This document shows positions 11,501-20,918 of a DNA stretch of 64,000 bases, in pieces; the first letter of the stretch is position 1, and each line of letters begins with the position of its first letter. Made by a program: the position numbers and the translations under genes. The DNA lies in the NCBI GenBank assembly GCA_934045075.1, contig OW203740.1:21031878-21095877 (forward strand), written 5' to 3'. The DNA is from Yponomeuta sedellus. Lineage: Eukaryota; Arthropoda; Insecta; Lepidoptera; Yponomeutidae. A model generated the notes under the pieces. It was given only the letters and a program-made list of their open reading frames with translations. It was not told the origin of the DNA and searched no databases.

Positions 11501-14500
11501 CAAAGAGGGCAACCTCCCAACACAGTTCAGACCGGAGATGTTCCAGTCTCCGCATGGCAGACAGACTCCTAAAGCGCAGTCTGCGAGCCACAGCCGGTCT
11601 ATCACCCCGGCTGGACACAGCGGCATGAAGAGTGGCATGTTGTCCAGTGAGGAAGACAGTGAGTTCCAAAACAGTAATATGTCTAAAGATAACATGGACT
11701 ACAGGCTCGAGCAGCTGCGCACTGAGCTGGAGGAGCTGAAGCAGCGGAGACAGAGGACCCAACATGAAATCTCAGGCATGGAAAACTTGGCTCTGCGTCA
11801 GAGGTTCCAGGATATCCTGCATACACTAAATCAGGACATCATGTTCAAGGAAATGGAGTACCAAGGGATGCTGACACTGCAAAACTCGGAGGATATCTAA
11901 GTTGTCTAGTGAGTAAATTGTGTTTAGACACACTCTGGGAGAACACCTGTGTATAGTGTAATAATTAATGTCTACATACTGTAATACATACATTCTTATT
12001 CATTTTTAATTTATCTCCAAATTTATTATTTCTAATTAAAACAAACAAATCAATGTTGCACAAAATCTATGACTCAATTTTTACCCAACTGTGCCCGAAG
12101 GTATAAGGAAGGAAGGAAAAGTATAACCATACTTTTCGAGTGTATGTTTGTTACACTCTTTTCTTTTCGTAATTATATTCTTTTTAATGCACTAACCTGT
12201 GCAAAAGCCAATTTAAAATTTTTGATTTTGGCAGATTTTGTAATGTTCAAAACATCAGGATCTCGAAATTCAAGGAGATAAATCGGTAATTAAGTTAATA
12301 ACGTGTAATACTTACGAAAGTAAAACAAGTGGTCGTATTTACGTATTCCGTGCCATAAGAAAGCTGAAAGTCACATGTCTATCGCAATTTTATTGGTCGC
12401 CTGTCTTCGTTATGTGTTGGCACACAAATTCAATTCAATTTATTTCAATGTAAAGAATTTACATTCTGTTTCTGAATGTCAAAGTACAATCTGTACAATG
12501 TAACATGAAAGTGAAAGCCGCTGCCTTCGGGCTGTAGTGTAGTGGAGAAAAAGGCAGTGGTGACCATCTGTTCTCAAGTAATCTTAAATCTAATACATCA
12601 GTTGCCACCGAAACATATCATAAGATTCCATGATTGCCATTAATAACTTTAAATTCCAAAGCATTAGTTAATTGTTTTACATTGGTGGGGAAAAAATTAC
12701 AAGTGCTGTGGCCAGACAGCACTCGTTCACGAGCATAATGTAGTGCTTCAACTGCAAACCCATCATTGGGAATCTTCTACAGGCTATTAGTCCACTGCTG
12801 GACATAGCCCTCCCCTAATGAACGCAAGGTTGTGCCATCATTGGGGGGTAATGCCCATAATCCCCACGCTGGGCATGCGGGTTGGGTATCACAGTTAGGT
12901 GGAATTGTACTGCGGGGGGCGCTGCTGCCCACCCCCCGGTGTGTGTCCCTTATTCGCCTTTTACGACACCCGCGGGTAGAATTTGGGTTGGTGCTATACT
13001 CTAGGCCGACACCACACAGCATTGGGAATATTTTTTAAGAAACTAGAAGTATCCAAACTTCTAGAAGTATGGATACTTCTAGTTTCTTAAAAAATATTCC
13101 CAGTGGGCCGTCTCCGAAAACCAACTGACGCCGATTAGTCAAACGGACAAAAATGTTTTAATCTCATTGGAAAGGCCATGTTAAAAGAAAAATGATGGTT
13201 TTTTTCTCTACGAGTTCTACGACTAATACTTTTCATATTATCTGAGGAAAAGTAATTCTAATCATGTGGTACCAAAACGCGCCTTACAAGGCGGGATCCA
13301 GCTATGACAATACGAGGTGCTCGTAACGCTTTATCTTCTTCTTCAGGCTATATTATGTAGTCCTCTGTCCACATCCACGACACTTTATCTAATACATAAC
13401 AATCTCGTGTTATCATTAAAAATCAATATGTGTCTGTCAGGTCTTGGAATTTTAGTAGGTCGTAGATTATTTGAAATAGCAAAAATATGTCTGTGGGGTC
13501 AGCTCACAGGTTAGCTAGTATGAAGCCTTTATCAGTACTTGTCACTGTCATCCCACGGATGTAAATTTACATCCGTGCTACACCCTTATTGGAATACGTC
13601 TACACAAAGAAAAATAAACTCGCGCTCCACATGTTTTTTGTCTTTTAAAGTATGTAACTTAATATTTCACATCTTTTAAATTAAATGTTTGTACATCAAT
13701 GTTTTCTGTGGTAAAAATGCACTTACTATCATCATTGACCCACTACTGGATATAGTACTCTTTTTCGATTGGATATAAGTATGACGGTCTCACCAGGCGT
13801 GTTCTCGTCGACCTCGCTGAGCAGTAGTTGCTCCCGGTAGAGCAGGATCTGCGACTCCGCCACGACGCTGGTCTGCTCGCAGATGTACGTCTGCAGGTGC
13901 TCGTAGCGCTCGTCCGGCTTCAGGAATACCTGCCGGGTAGGCCACTCGGGTGCTGCTTTGATTTTATTTGGAGGTCAGAGTCGAATGTACCTTAAAGGCT
14001 TGCATTCATTATGGAACAATGTTTTGGATACACTGTCCTAAAATTTAATTAAAAATATGTACCACGCTATACCATATCAACCCTTGGGCACGGGTATCTT
14101 CCTGCATCGCAGGAAGGTTAAGCCATACTCCACCACGAAGGCCATGTTTGGGTAAAAAATATGTATTAAATAATAATAATAAAAAATAAATGTTTACCGA
14201 AAGAATGACGGTTTTTAGTTCGAAAATTAATAGATTATATGGCCCACGATCTATTATTTTACCGAGTACAACATCCGGAAACATAATAATTATTATAATA
14301 CCTATCTGAGAATGGTGGAAGCAATCTTATCCGGAAATCTTGGCCGTTCTAAACAGTGTAATTAAGGCTAGCTAGACCGTTACTATCAGTGAATGTATTT
14401 TTTTTAAATCGCATGTTTCTACAGAGTCTGGATGTAAAAGCCCAAGACTGAGGTAAAGTGCGCGAAGATCAACACTCAAGTCATACAATATAATTAGAAT

Positions 14501-16790
14501 TAAAATGTCATAGAATTGATTTATAAAGGCCTACTATAATTTATAAGGTTGCGTGCCCTACAGGGTTCAGAAAGATTCATATTTTTAGTTATGTCATCTG
14601 TATATACCTAATTGTAAAATGCAATAAATTATTGAGTACCTATTGGGCGGAATATTGAGTTGAAAACCTGCCAAGTGCGAGTCGGACTAGCGAGGGTCCC
14701 GTAAGAATTTGTAGTACCCCCTACGTATTATAAACAGTGTAGGAATCGAGTCACGCAGTTTTTTCCGAGCCATTCCCGAACTTCAAGGACAATTTTTTTT
14801 ATGTTTTAATTATAAATGTAGTTTACAGGTTTTTTCCTGTAATTATAGTATGAGACAATATAACTTGCCAATATTTATTACTATTTCATAGTTGTAGGTG
14901 TAAATCAACCAGTAAGTTATAAATTTTGATTCCCTTGAAATATACGCATTTTTTGCGGACTTTTGCGACAGACTAAGGTTTCTGTTTTTCCTTTTGAGTT
15001 ACCCAAATTTAACATTTTTTTCTTGTTTGATAATTATATAAAACTCACGAAGTAATACCAATATAAAAAATATTGGTTGTATACATAAATTTTACTAAAA
15101 TTCAAATAGGAATATTCGACAGCATTACATGCATGGTGTTCCTTCCTCTGCTCATTAGCTATTAAACTAGCACCGAGACCGTTCGGTGGTCGGCGTAATC
15201 GGCGGCTGTGACCGTGGTTGGTAATAGCAGATTGCGGTGAAACAAAGCGAATCCGCGCATTGTGCCGCCGATGTAGGTCGCCGCGGCCTTGCGTAACACG
15301 CACTTGATCGCGTCACGGCGGCTGTGGCGGATGCAGTAGCCACTTGGTACCGATAGCCCGTGAATGACACGCAGAATGAGTACAATAAGATAACGACAGA
15401 AAAAATATAAGTTTAAAAAAGATTGCGATGGCATCTGATTTGAGGCTGCCCAAAGATTGTAAGGAAGTCAGGAGACAAACTAACAATATACACGCCTTAA
15501 AGTAGGTACAAAGATCAGTGCTTACCTTGATGGAAGTTGCCTTGTTGACGTGGAAGATATGAACGGGCTTCGTAGAGGTGGCAGCTTGCACCTCAGAGAA
15601 GAAGCGGTCGAATGTCCAGATGCGGTGTGGGTCCACCTCGAGCAGCCCGGCCAACAAAGGGGTCACTAGCTTGCGAAGCCCACAACTTAGCTGGCAATGG
15701 GCTGGCAGCTCCCGTGACCACTCAATTGGACCATTCTCTGTTGTTTGGGTGCCCTGACCAAAAATATATGCATGCGTAAGGCCATGGTGCAAATGTCAGT
15801 ATGAAAGCAACATACATTTGTTAAATTATAGGAGCATTACCACTTGCTAACAAAGAAGGAAAACATTGCAAAGAAATCTGAGTGTCAGAGGACGAGGACC
15901 TCAATGCCTTAATGCCTTCAAATACATTGGCGCAAGGAGAAGGCTCAATAATCAGTTATATTAAAAGATTATCCTTTGCCAAAAAAAAATGTTTATAATG
16001 ATTAAGTTGTTGTTAAAATGTTATGTGAAAGCGATGCACTCACAGAGATGACCCCTGAGGCCTTTTTGGTGGTAATATAAAACATGGTCTCCTTGTTGCG
16101 GCGGCCACCATACGGGCGGAAGGGCAGCTGGCCCGTGGCCACATGGTACAATGTAACGCCGATGGACCACAGGTCCACGGTGGCGCCGAAACTCTTGCCC
16201 GGCGGCTTGCGTAGCACGGCGCGTTCATACATGTCAGGGTGCAGGTACTCCTCTGTGCCGTACAGTGACACGAATTGCTCCTCTTCCTGCAGCTCGCGCG
16301 CTGCGCCAAAGTCAGTTAGCTTGTACACCGTGGAGCCATCCTCGTTGATAAACTTCATGATGTTTCCAGGCTTGAGGTCCCGGTGCACGAGCGAGTTGTC
16401 TCGCAAGTGCTTCATTCCGGCAGACAGGTGCTCCAGCACCAGTAAGAACTCGCCCTCTTGGAGCCCGTACGTGTTCTCGGGGTCGTCAAGGATGTTAAAT
16501 AGCGAGCCACCCGTGCACAGCTCCATGACGATCACTTTCCCGCGCCCCTCCTGCTCCTCCTCGATGGCCAGCAGCTTCACAATGTTCTCGTGCTTTACCT
16601 TGCGCAGCACCTCGAACTCGCGCATCTGCACGTCGTGTGGCCGCATGTGCGACAGCTGGTTGAACGTCTTCACGGCCACCGGCTCACCATTATTCTTGTT
16701 CACGCCCTGGAACACGGCACCCGTCGCGCCCTTGCCCAGCACGCTCGTCGTGCACCATACGTAGTTCTCAGACCCTCGCAGGAAGGACAT
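2580..16790 (-). CDS. TBK1/IKK-epsilon-type serine/threonine kinase, 9 exons
   Basis: A TBK1/IKK-epsilon kinase (ik2 in Drosophila) phosphorylates signalling adaptors in the cytoplasm. The coding exons, inferred from GT/AG sites and matching phases, are 16790-16044, 15753-15526, 13929-13794, 8554-8403, 7740(or 7725)-7479, 6512-6344, 4554-4375, 3677-3545 and 2792-2580, giving about 739 aa (human TBK1 is 729). Exon 1 holds the kinase core: glycine loop [12 protein letters not shown], Lys41, [11 protein letters not shown] at 160-162, and an activation-loop serine in [14 protein letters not shown] (about Ser175, equivalent to TBK1 Ser172). Exons 2-4 continue through the end of the kinase domain ([12 protein letters not shown]) and a ubiquitin-like region. 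Exons 5-9 are Ala/Arg-rich and helical; [14 protein letters not shown] matches the family coiled coil. Acceptor 5 is the least certain. TAF7 lies inside intron 3. The family call is firm; TBK1 versus IKK-epsilon is not separable in insects. Confidence 0.9.
3256..3415 (-). repeat. tRNA-derived interspersed repeat, copy 1
   Basis: On the minus strand the block reads GCCCATTGGCTCAATTGG, then TAGAGC, an anticodon-like arm and a T-arm GGGTTCGAATCCC, followed by GGTGAAATTTTTAGCCTC. The same sequence recurs at about 8745-9256, 26345-26730 and 32005-32185. The anticodon loop lacks the expected U33, and the flanks are also repeated. It is therefore a dispersed tRNA-derived repeat, not a functional tRNA gene. 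Confidence 0.7.
3880..4400 (-). repeat. Degenerate 40-43 bp minisatellite carrying splice-donor copies
   Basis: This lies in kinase intron 7, directly after exon 7 (which ends at 4375). Read on the minus strand, units of 40-43 bp repeat about ten to twelve times, each like GTGAGTGCCGCCACACACTG, then CGGAGTCACGCC, then AGAGACTG. The junction AGACTG/GTGAGTG recurs, so many units carry a donor-like site; several have GC or GG in place of GT. The first unit overlaps the last ~17 bases of the exon and its true donor at 4374. Confidence 0.8.
4650..5135. repeat. Interspersed repeat family (ACACAATGGC type)
   Basis: Blocks here recur at 22285-22400, 22655-22735, 26240-26335 and 26868-26960. Shared strings include GCTCATTGCTGTCTGGCAAA, GGACGTGGAAGTAATTGCGG, AATGGCGCAAAAGGCGCA and CATTGTGTAC. 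The parts are rearranged between copies. This looks like a non-autonomous element with nested insertions. The class is not recognised. Confidence 0.6.
5350..5445 (+). repeat. 3' fragment of a non-LTR retrotransposon family
   Basis: The segment TTTTTATTCAAAATAGCGCA, then CGGCTTAATAAACGTTACAA, then GTGTCCATTTCAAAATCT matches copies at 37285-37440, 48751-48900, 57767-57890 and, in reverse, 26749-26850. The copy at 37.3-38.0 kb runs into reverse-transcriptase-like sequence. This short piece is therefore probably a dead-on-arrival 3' end. Confidence 0.6.
5446..6056. other. Kinase intron 6-7 DNA, nothing recognised
   Basis: AT-rich intronic DNA between kinase exons 6 and 7. I see no ORF, RNA gene or clear repeat in it. 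Confidence 0.4.
6057..6195. repeat. Short repeat sharing a 'TTTCGGGGCTTAATCGCG' end
   Basis: Starts GAATATTTTCGGGGCTTAAT and contains ACGTTTCGACGACG and GATGGCCGGCACCCGTTCGC. The element at 32889-33021 carries the same modules in a different order and orientation, with GAACATTTTCGGGGCTTAAT at one end and the inverse at the other. It is a MITE-like family; this copy appears rearranged or partial. Confidence 0.5.
6786..7010 (+). repeat. Retrotransposon 3'-end fragment
   Basis: Contains GTGCCGGCTGTCATGTAATG, CTTCCTGCGATGCAGGAAG and CCCGTGCCCCAGCAGTGGG. Parts recur at about 57900-57940 (same strand) and 14085-14155 (opposite strand, AGGAAGGTTAAGCC next to the same CTTCCTGC palindrome). The sequence is typical of truncated non-LTR tails in lepidopteran genomes; no ORF remains. 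Confidence 0.5.
7020..7400. other. Kinase intron 5 DNA, nothing recognised
   Basis: AT-rich intron sequence between kinase exons 5 and 6. No ORF, RNA or obvious repeat. Confidence 0.4.
8745..9256. repeat. Inverted pair of tRNA-derived repeats
   Basis: A minus-orientation copy (about 8745-8825) starts AAAAACCTATTTAGAGGC and carries the T-arm-like CGGGATTCGAACCCG. A plus-orientation copy (about 8926-9256) ends in the exact inverse, GCCTCTAAATAGGTTT. Together they form a large foldback with about 330 bp between its tRNA-like parts. It sits in kinase intron 3, upstream of TAF7. Confidence 0.65.
9257..10300. other. AT-rich DNA upstream of TAF7
   Basis: No gene recognised. A 48-bp tandem duplication occurs at about 10022-10101: ACCTCAGCTTTGCCCCCGGA appears at 10022 and again at 10070, followed by CGACGATT or TGACGATT. 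Whether it belongs to the TAF7 promoter cannot be told. Confidence 0.4.
10680..11900 (+). CDS. Taf7: TFIID subunit 7 (TAF7), intronless
   Basis: TAF7 is a subunit of the general transcription factor TFIID; it binds TAF1 and restrains its acetyltransferase activity (family knowledge). The 406-aa frame begins [17 protein letters not shown] and runs through the signature [33 protein letters not shown] and [14 protein letters not shown] (residues about 15-100). A basic [18 protein letters not shown] stretch follows, then an acidic middle ([15 protein letters not shown]) and a C-terminal coiled coil ([16 protein letters not shown]). Start, stop and frame are intact with no intron, as in human TAF7. 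It lies entirely inside intron 3 of the kinase gene, on the opposite strand. Third-position GC is moderate, lower than in the surrounding kinase exons. Confidence 0.97.
   Translation: MNREKREVEYPVELESQFILRLPEEPARALRELLRSGENLKNRLTIQIEPDVRHGEVRFDHWLLHAKIIDLPTIVESLKTIDNKSFYKTADICQMMICKEEREAPPPEDESPAKNKKKDPFKVDKKFLHPHGLAPPTKNIRKRRFRKTLKKKYIEAPEIEKEVKRLLRADNEAASVTWEVVKEEDEPHSKLDASTSKTGKADKKVKQERKLKQESMSMSDTNPESSNVVDIFGGAVSDSDLDDDVNVDMDDSHFSAYDSRLSDSNSMHEPGMRAKEGNLPTQFRPEMFQSPHGRQTPKAQSASHSRSITPAGHSGMKSGMLSSEEDSEFQNSNMSKDNMDYRLEQLRTELEELKQRRQRTQHEISGMENLALRQRFQDILHTLNQDIMFKEMEYQGMLTLQNSEDI
12439..12560. repeat. Probable interspersed repeat fragment
   Basis: AATTCAATTTATTTCAATGT with AAGTACAATCTGTACAATG resembles truncated retrotransposon tails of Lepidoptera. 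It has no ORF and no second clear copy in this window, so the call is weak. Confidence 0.3.
12774..13026 (+). repeat. Interspersed repeat, copy A (CACCCGCGGGTAGAA type)
   Basis: Contains GTCCACTGCTGGACATAGCC, ATTCGCCTTTTACGACACCC and GGTGGAATTGTACTGCGGGG. A second copy lies in reverse at about 22388-22640. It resembles the 3' portion of a dispersed retroelement, with no coding frame left. Confidence 0.65.
13023..13102. repeat. Near-perfect palindrome with 34-bp arms
   Basis: GGGAATATTTTTTAAGAAAC and the following CTAGAAGTATCCA are repeated in exact inverse as TGGATACTTCTAG and GTTTCTTAAAAAATATTCCC, with about 14 bp between. It directly abuts the repeat ending at 13026. It may be a small MITE, a foldback repair product or a cloning/assembly snapback. 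Confidence 0.8.
14666..15010 (-). repeat. Lepidopteran 'GAGTCGGACT' interspersed repeat
   Basis: Begins CTGCCAAGTGCGAGTCGGAC then GAGGGTCCCGTAAG, the inverse of the end of the repeat at 38011-38528 (GTGCGCGAGTCTGACTCGCA, then CTTGGCCGGTTTT). A third copy is at 59489-60290. It is a dispersed non-coding family found very often in moth genomes; the class is not assigned here. Confidence 0.65.
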
Positions 16791-16989
16791 TTTCTAAAGT
16801 TTACCAAACTTCGGTTACCATCTAATAATTCCTCACGCGCTATCAATGGCGTTTAAGAATGCGATAGGTGAAAGATAAACCATAATAGAATCACGTCTAA
16901 AATTTAATTGCACCGAAACTATAAGGTTTATAATTATTTCGCCTATTGTACCTACATTCACTTTTTTCGTCAACACAACACACACAAAT

Positions 16990-17001
16990 CCAACACAACT
17001 A
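16990..17001. repeat. Target-site duplication of the I-like element (3' side)
   Basis: CCAACACAACTA occurs at 16990-17001 beside the poly-T run and again at 22209-22220 beyond the 5' end. A 12-bp exact direct repeat with a poly-A tail on one side is the hallmark of target-primed reverse transcription. Confidence 0.85.
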
Positions 17002-17156
17002 TTTTTTTTTTTTTTTAATAAAGGGTTTTACGGCCCTGGATCCGTGTCCTTTTGAGCCTTGAGTATTGTATTAGTTTTTTATAGTATTAGTTTTCAGATA
17101 AGAGCACTTATCACTTCCGTATCACTTCACTATAATGTTCAGTTTTTCCAGTCACT

Positions 17157-20100
17157 TTAAATTTTTATTCCACTGTTCATAATGAATTTATATAAGGGGG
17201 CGAAAAAGGTAGGATTGCTAAGTAGATTTGGAAGAAGAGTTGGTGTAGGGACACCCGTTTCGCAGCTGATTGTGTCAAGTTCCGTGATAAGTATTAATCT
17301 GTGCAATTTAAATTCTTGACAGTTGAGCACGAGATGGTTTAGGTCGGCGTTTTCAGTTCCACAGTAAATGCAGTTCGAATCTTGGGCTAGGCTGAGTCTA
17401 TAAAGGTGAGCTTGGGTTTGGCAGTGGCCGAATCTCATTCTGTTTAGGGTGGTTATGTATTTCCGGCAGTTTATGTCTTTTTTCCGATGGTACCAAGGTT
17501 GGGCGGGCGGGCTTCCTTGGATGTCTCTATACCAGCTTCCTTTCTCTTTACTGATCTCATTCCAGTAGTTGCACCATATTGCTTTCAGATTCTCATTCAG
17601 ATGAACATGGAGATCAGTAAATGGCAATTTGAGGTCTGTAGAGTGATCCTCGTCAGGGTCCAGATTTGCAGCTCGATCGACGACTTCATTTCCAGTGATA
17701 CCCCGGTGAGCAGGTACCCACATTAACTTAACTACCTTACCACTAACTAACAAACTATTTAACAAATTCTTTATATTATAGATGAGATAATTTACATTAT
17801 AACGAAGGCAGTTACCTTCTAAAGCTAATAATACACTGAGTGAGTCAGTAAATATAATTATATTACAAGTATCAATATTTTGAACGTAAATTAAAGCTTG
17901 ATGGATAGCATAAGCTTCGGCGGTAAAAATGCTACATCTAGTGTCAATTTTAAAACATTTAGTTTTCTTTAACTGAGGGTCAAAAAATGCTGAGTTTACC
18001 CTATCAACTGTTTTAGAGCCATCAGTATAGATGGAATACAGATGATTATTTTCCAGGAAAGCAAGTAAATCTTGTTGGTTCGTAATGCATGGTTTATGTA
18101 CAAAATTATTTTTCAATAGAATATCGAGATCCATCCTATAGAGGGGCCACAAATTATCCTGATGCAAATTTTTTGTTAAATCATTCAAATGTAAAACTAT
18201 TCTTAATAAGGTTGGTATGTTACCATTTAATATCTGATTAAAATTTGCATAAGGAGCCACTGAATTGCCCAATTCAGTGGCATGCATTGGTAAAATGTGA
18301 TCTAAGACAACTCTATTATTTTTAGTTAACATTTTCAAACAGAACCTTTCAGCTAGCTGTAGACGTCTAAGATGTAAAGGGGGAATGCAAGCCTCACATT
18401 GCATTGCATTAATTGGAGTAGAGCACATAGCCCCTGTAATAATTCTCAAAGCTTTATTCTGAATAACTTCTAATTTCTTCAGCAAAGCAAGGCTTGCCCC
18501 CATATAAGCAATTGAGCTATAATCGAAATGGCTGCGCATAATGCTCTTATATAACATAGATAATATTTTTGGGTCAGACCCCCAATGTACTCCTGCCAGA
18601 GACCGAAGTATATTAAGGGCTTTGGAGGCGTTTTTGATGATATAATTTATGTGAGATTCAAATGTTAGCCTATGATCCAGCAATATACCAAGAAACTTCT
18701 TTTCTTTCAACCAAGGTATAGGGAGATTATTGTATTCTACCAAACTATTACAAGGAGAAAGCCTTTTGGAGAAAAGCATAGCTCCACTCTTTAATGGATT
18801 TATAACCAATTTGAGCTTATTAAAATAATAATTATGCACTTGAGAGAGGGCTAAATTTAAATTATTTACAGCTATATTTACATCCTTATGTACAGAGTAT
18901 ATTAACAAATCATCTGCATACTGCAGGAATTGAACTCCAGTCTGGGTCAGATATTTATTTATCTGAGATGTATAAATATTGTACAATAAAGGGGATATGG
19001 TTGCTCCTTGCATAGTACCTTTAAAAACTTGTCCTGGTCCGTGTAGTATGTTGTTAAATTTAACATACATAGTCCTATCATAAAGAAAATGAAATATCCA
19101 TTTACAGACATGTCCTGGCATACCAATCTCTGATAAAATTCCTGCCAATACAGATGGATCAACATTATCAAAAGCTCCCTGTACATCAAGAAATGCACAT
19201 ACGGTGGCTGATTGGCTGTGAAAGGAATTCCTGATGTCAGAGATGAGTGAAGTAAAGCTCTCTGTAGCACTACGACCCTTCCTGAAGCCGAATTGCTGCT
19301 CTGGTAAGATTTTATTCTGCTCTACGTAATGGTCTAATCTGGTTTTAAGCATAAACTCAAACAATTTACCTACACATGAGGATAAAGAAATTGGTCTATA
19401 TGAATTAAAGTCATCACTAGACTTGTCTGGTTTCAATATAGGAATAACGCATTGTGTTTTCCAAGCTTCAGGAATGGACTGAGTCATCCACAATACATTG
19501 TACATTTCCAATAACGATTTTTGGGCATCAACATGCATGTTCCTAATAAGCTTGTAAGGAATGTCATCTAATCCTGGGGTTGTATCTTTTCTATATTTGA
19601 TAGCAAATGTGAATTCTGCAAAGGAAAATGGTTCTGAAAGATGAGCACAATTACTATTCCCTGTGTTATTAAAGATTTCATTTAATGAGTTTATGTCTAT
19701 GTTTTTTTCAGGAGGAGACGGTGGAGCATATTTATCAATGAAGGCTGGAATCCATTCGTCGTTTTTGGGCATTTTGGGTAATGTTACACGTTTGAATCTT
19801 TTGATGTAATTCCAAATAGTGCTTATAGGTGTATACCTGTTAAAAGATTCAACTAATTTAGTCCATCCGTATTTCTTCTTTTCTTTTAATAATCTTTTTT
19901 TAAAAGCATTTAATTTTTTATATTCAATGTAACTCGACATATTACCATTACTTCTATACATATTTAGAGCTTCTTTACTTTTATTAACAGCATCTGAGCA
20001 TTCATTGTCCCACCAAGGAACAGGCTTTTTAATGACAATGCTATTAGTTTTCCTTAGCTTTGGAATAGTGACATCTTTAATCTGATTAAGTTCTTCGCAA

Positions 20101-20918
20101 AAATCATTGTAAGTTTTGACTGGGTTACTACTGTCTATATTAAATTGCCCTAATATTCTCTCTGTTTCAGATGCATAAGCCTGCCAATCTGCTTTATTAT
20201 AAAGATATCGATCAGCGGAATTACCAATATCGTATTTATGAATTGTGGTGTGAATTGTTATAACTGTTGGAAAATGATAGCTGCCCATCGCATCATCATG
20301 AACTGTCCACTCGCAAAGAGGAGCAACAGAAGGACTGACAGAAGAAATATCAATTGCAGAAGGCATTTTAGAAGGACTACCTACAGTGGTAGGAAAACCA
20401 GTGTTTAATATACATAGATCATACTCATCGAGTGTGTTATAGATCTCATTACCGCGAGAGTTAGACCTCAAACACCCAAAAGCGACGTGATGGGCGTTGA
20501 GATCGCCCGAAAAAAGCATTGGTTTCGGTAACATATTCAAAATCTGTTTGAGTCTTCTGCACTGAAATCTATGGTTATCATTAGGAGGCGGTATATAACT
20601 ACAGAGAATTGATAAATTACCAGCATTGGTTTGTAAGATTATTGCAGCAGAATGCATAAAATTGTAAAAAGGAACAGAGACAGTAGAGAATTTCAAATTG
20701 GATTTAACTAAAATTGCTACACCTCCTCGTCCATCTTTCCCGTCTTGTCGAATTATATTGTAATTAGGAATATTAAAAGTGCTATTGTTCCTAAGCCAAG
20801 TCTCATTTAAAAGACAAACGTCTACATCATTATTTAATAAAAATGAAATTAATAATGGCTTCTTGTTAATAACTCCTTCTACATTAAACTGTACTATTGT
20901 AATAAATGATTTATCCAT
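17157..20918 (-). CDS. Non-LTR ORF2: endonuclease, reverse transcriptase, RNase H
   Basis: A 1253-aa polyprotein that would nick the target and copy element RNA. An APE-type endonuclease is N-terminal (QFNVEGV, LNETWL, SGDLNAHH). The reverse transcriptase is central (FLDVQGAFDNVD, GTMQGATISPLLYNIY and the catalytic QYADDLLIY). The RNase H is C-terminal (YTDGSKT, FTAEAYAIHQAL, IFTDSLSVL, HRGITGNEVVDRAAN), followed by a Cys/His knuckle (CIYCG...HLVLNC). No stops or frameshifts. The endonuclease motif usually written SDH reads GSYHFP here, with Tyr where Asp is expected. The start overlaps the ORF1 stop by 8 bases (ATGGATAA), suggesting coupled translation. Confidence 0.92.
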   Translation of the reverse strand: MDKSFITIVQFNVEGVINKKPLLISFLLNNDVDVCLLNETWLRNNSTFNIPNYNIIRQDGKDGRGGVAILVKSNLKFSTVSVPFYNFMHSAAIILQTNAGNLSILCSYIPPPNDNHRFQCRRLKQILNMLPKPMLFSGDLNAHHVAFGCLRSNSRGNEIYNTLDEYDLCILNTGFPTTVGSPSKMPSAIDISSVSPSVAPLCEWTVHDDAMGSYHFPTVITIHTTIHKYDIGNSADRYLYNKADWQAYASETERILGQFNIDSSNPVKTYNDFCEELNQIKDVTIPKLRKTNSIVIKKPVPWWDNECSDAVNKSKEALNMYRSNGNMSSYIEYKKLNAFKKRLLKEKKKYGWTKLVESFNRYTPISTIWNYIKRFKRVTLPKMPKNDEWIPAFIDKYAPPSPPEKNIDINSLNEIFNNTGNSNCAHLSEPFSFAEFTFAIKYRKDTTPGLDDIPYKLIRNMHVDAQKSLLEMYNVLWMTQSIPEAWKTQCVIPILKPDKSSDDFNSYRPISLSSCVGKLFEFMLKTRLDHYVEQNKILPEQQFGFRKGRSATESFTSLISDIRNSFHSQSATVCAFLDVQGAFDNVDPSVLAGILSEIGMPGHVCKWIFHFLYDRTMYVKFNNILHGPGQVFKGTMQGATISPLLYNIYTSQINKYLTQTGVQFLQYADDLLIYSVHKDVNIAVNNLNLALSQVHNYYFNKLKLVINPLKSGAMLFSKRLSPCNSLVEYNNLPIPWLKEKKFLGILLDHRLTFESHINYIIKNASKALNILRSLAGVHWGSDPKILSMLYKSIMRSHFDYSSIAYMGASLALLKKLEVIQNKALRIITGAMCSTPINAMQCEACIPPLHLRRLQLAERFCLKMLTKNNRVVLDHILPMHATELGNSVAPYANFNQILNGNIPTLLRIVLHLNDLTKNLHQDNLWPLYRMDLDILLKNNFVHKPCITNQQDLLAFLENNHLYSIYTDGSKTVDRVNSAFFDPQLKKTKCFKIDTRCSIFTAEAYAIHQALIYVQNIDTCNIIIFTDSLSVLLALEGNCLRYNVNYLIYNIKNLLNSLLVSGKVVKLMWVPAHRGITGNEVVDRAANLDPDEDHSTDLKLPFTDLHVHLNENLKAIWCNYWNEISKEKGSWYRDIQGSPPAQPWYHRKKDINCRKYITTLNRMRFGHCQTQAHLYRLSLAQDSNCIYCGTENADLNHLVLNCQEFKLHRLILITELDTISCETGVPTPTLLPNLLSNPTFFAPLYKFIMNSGIKI

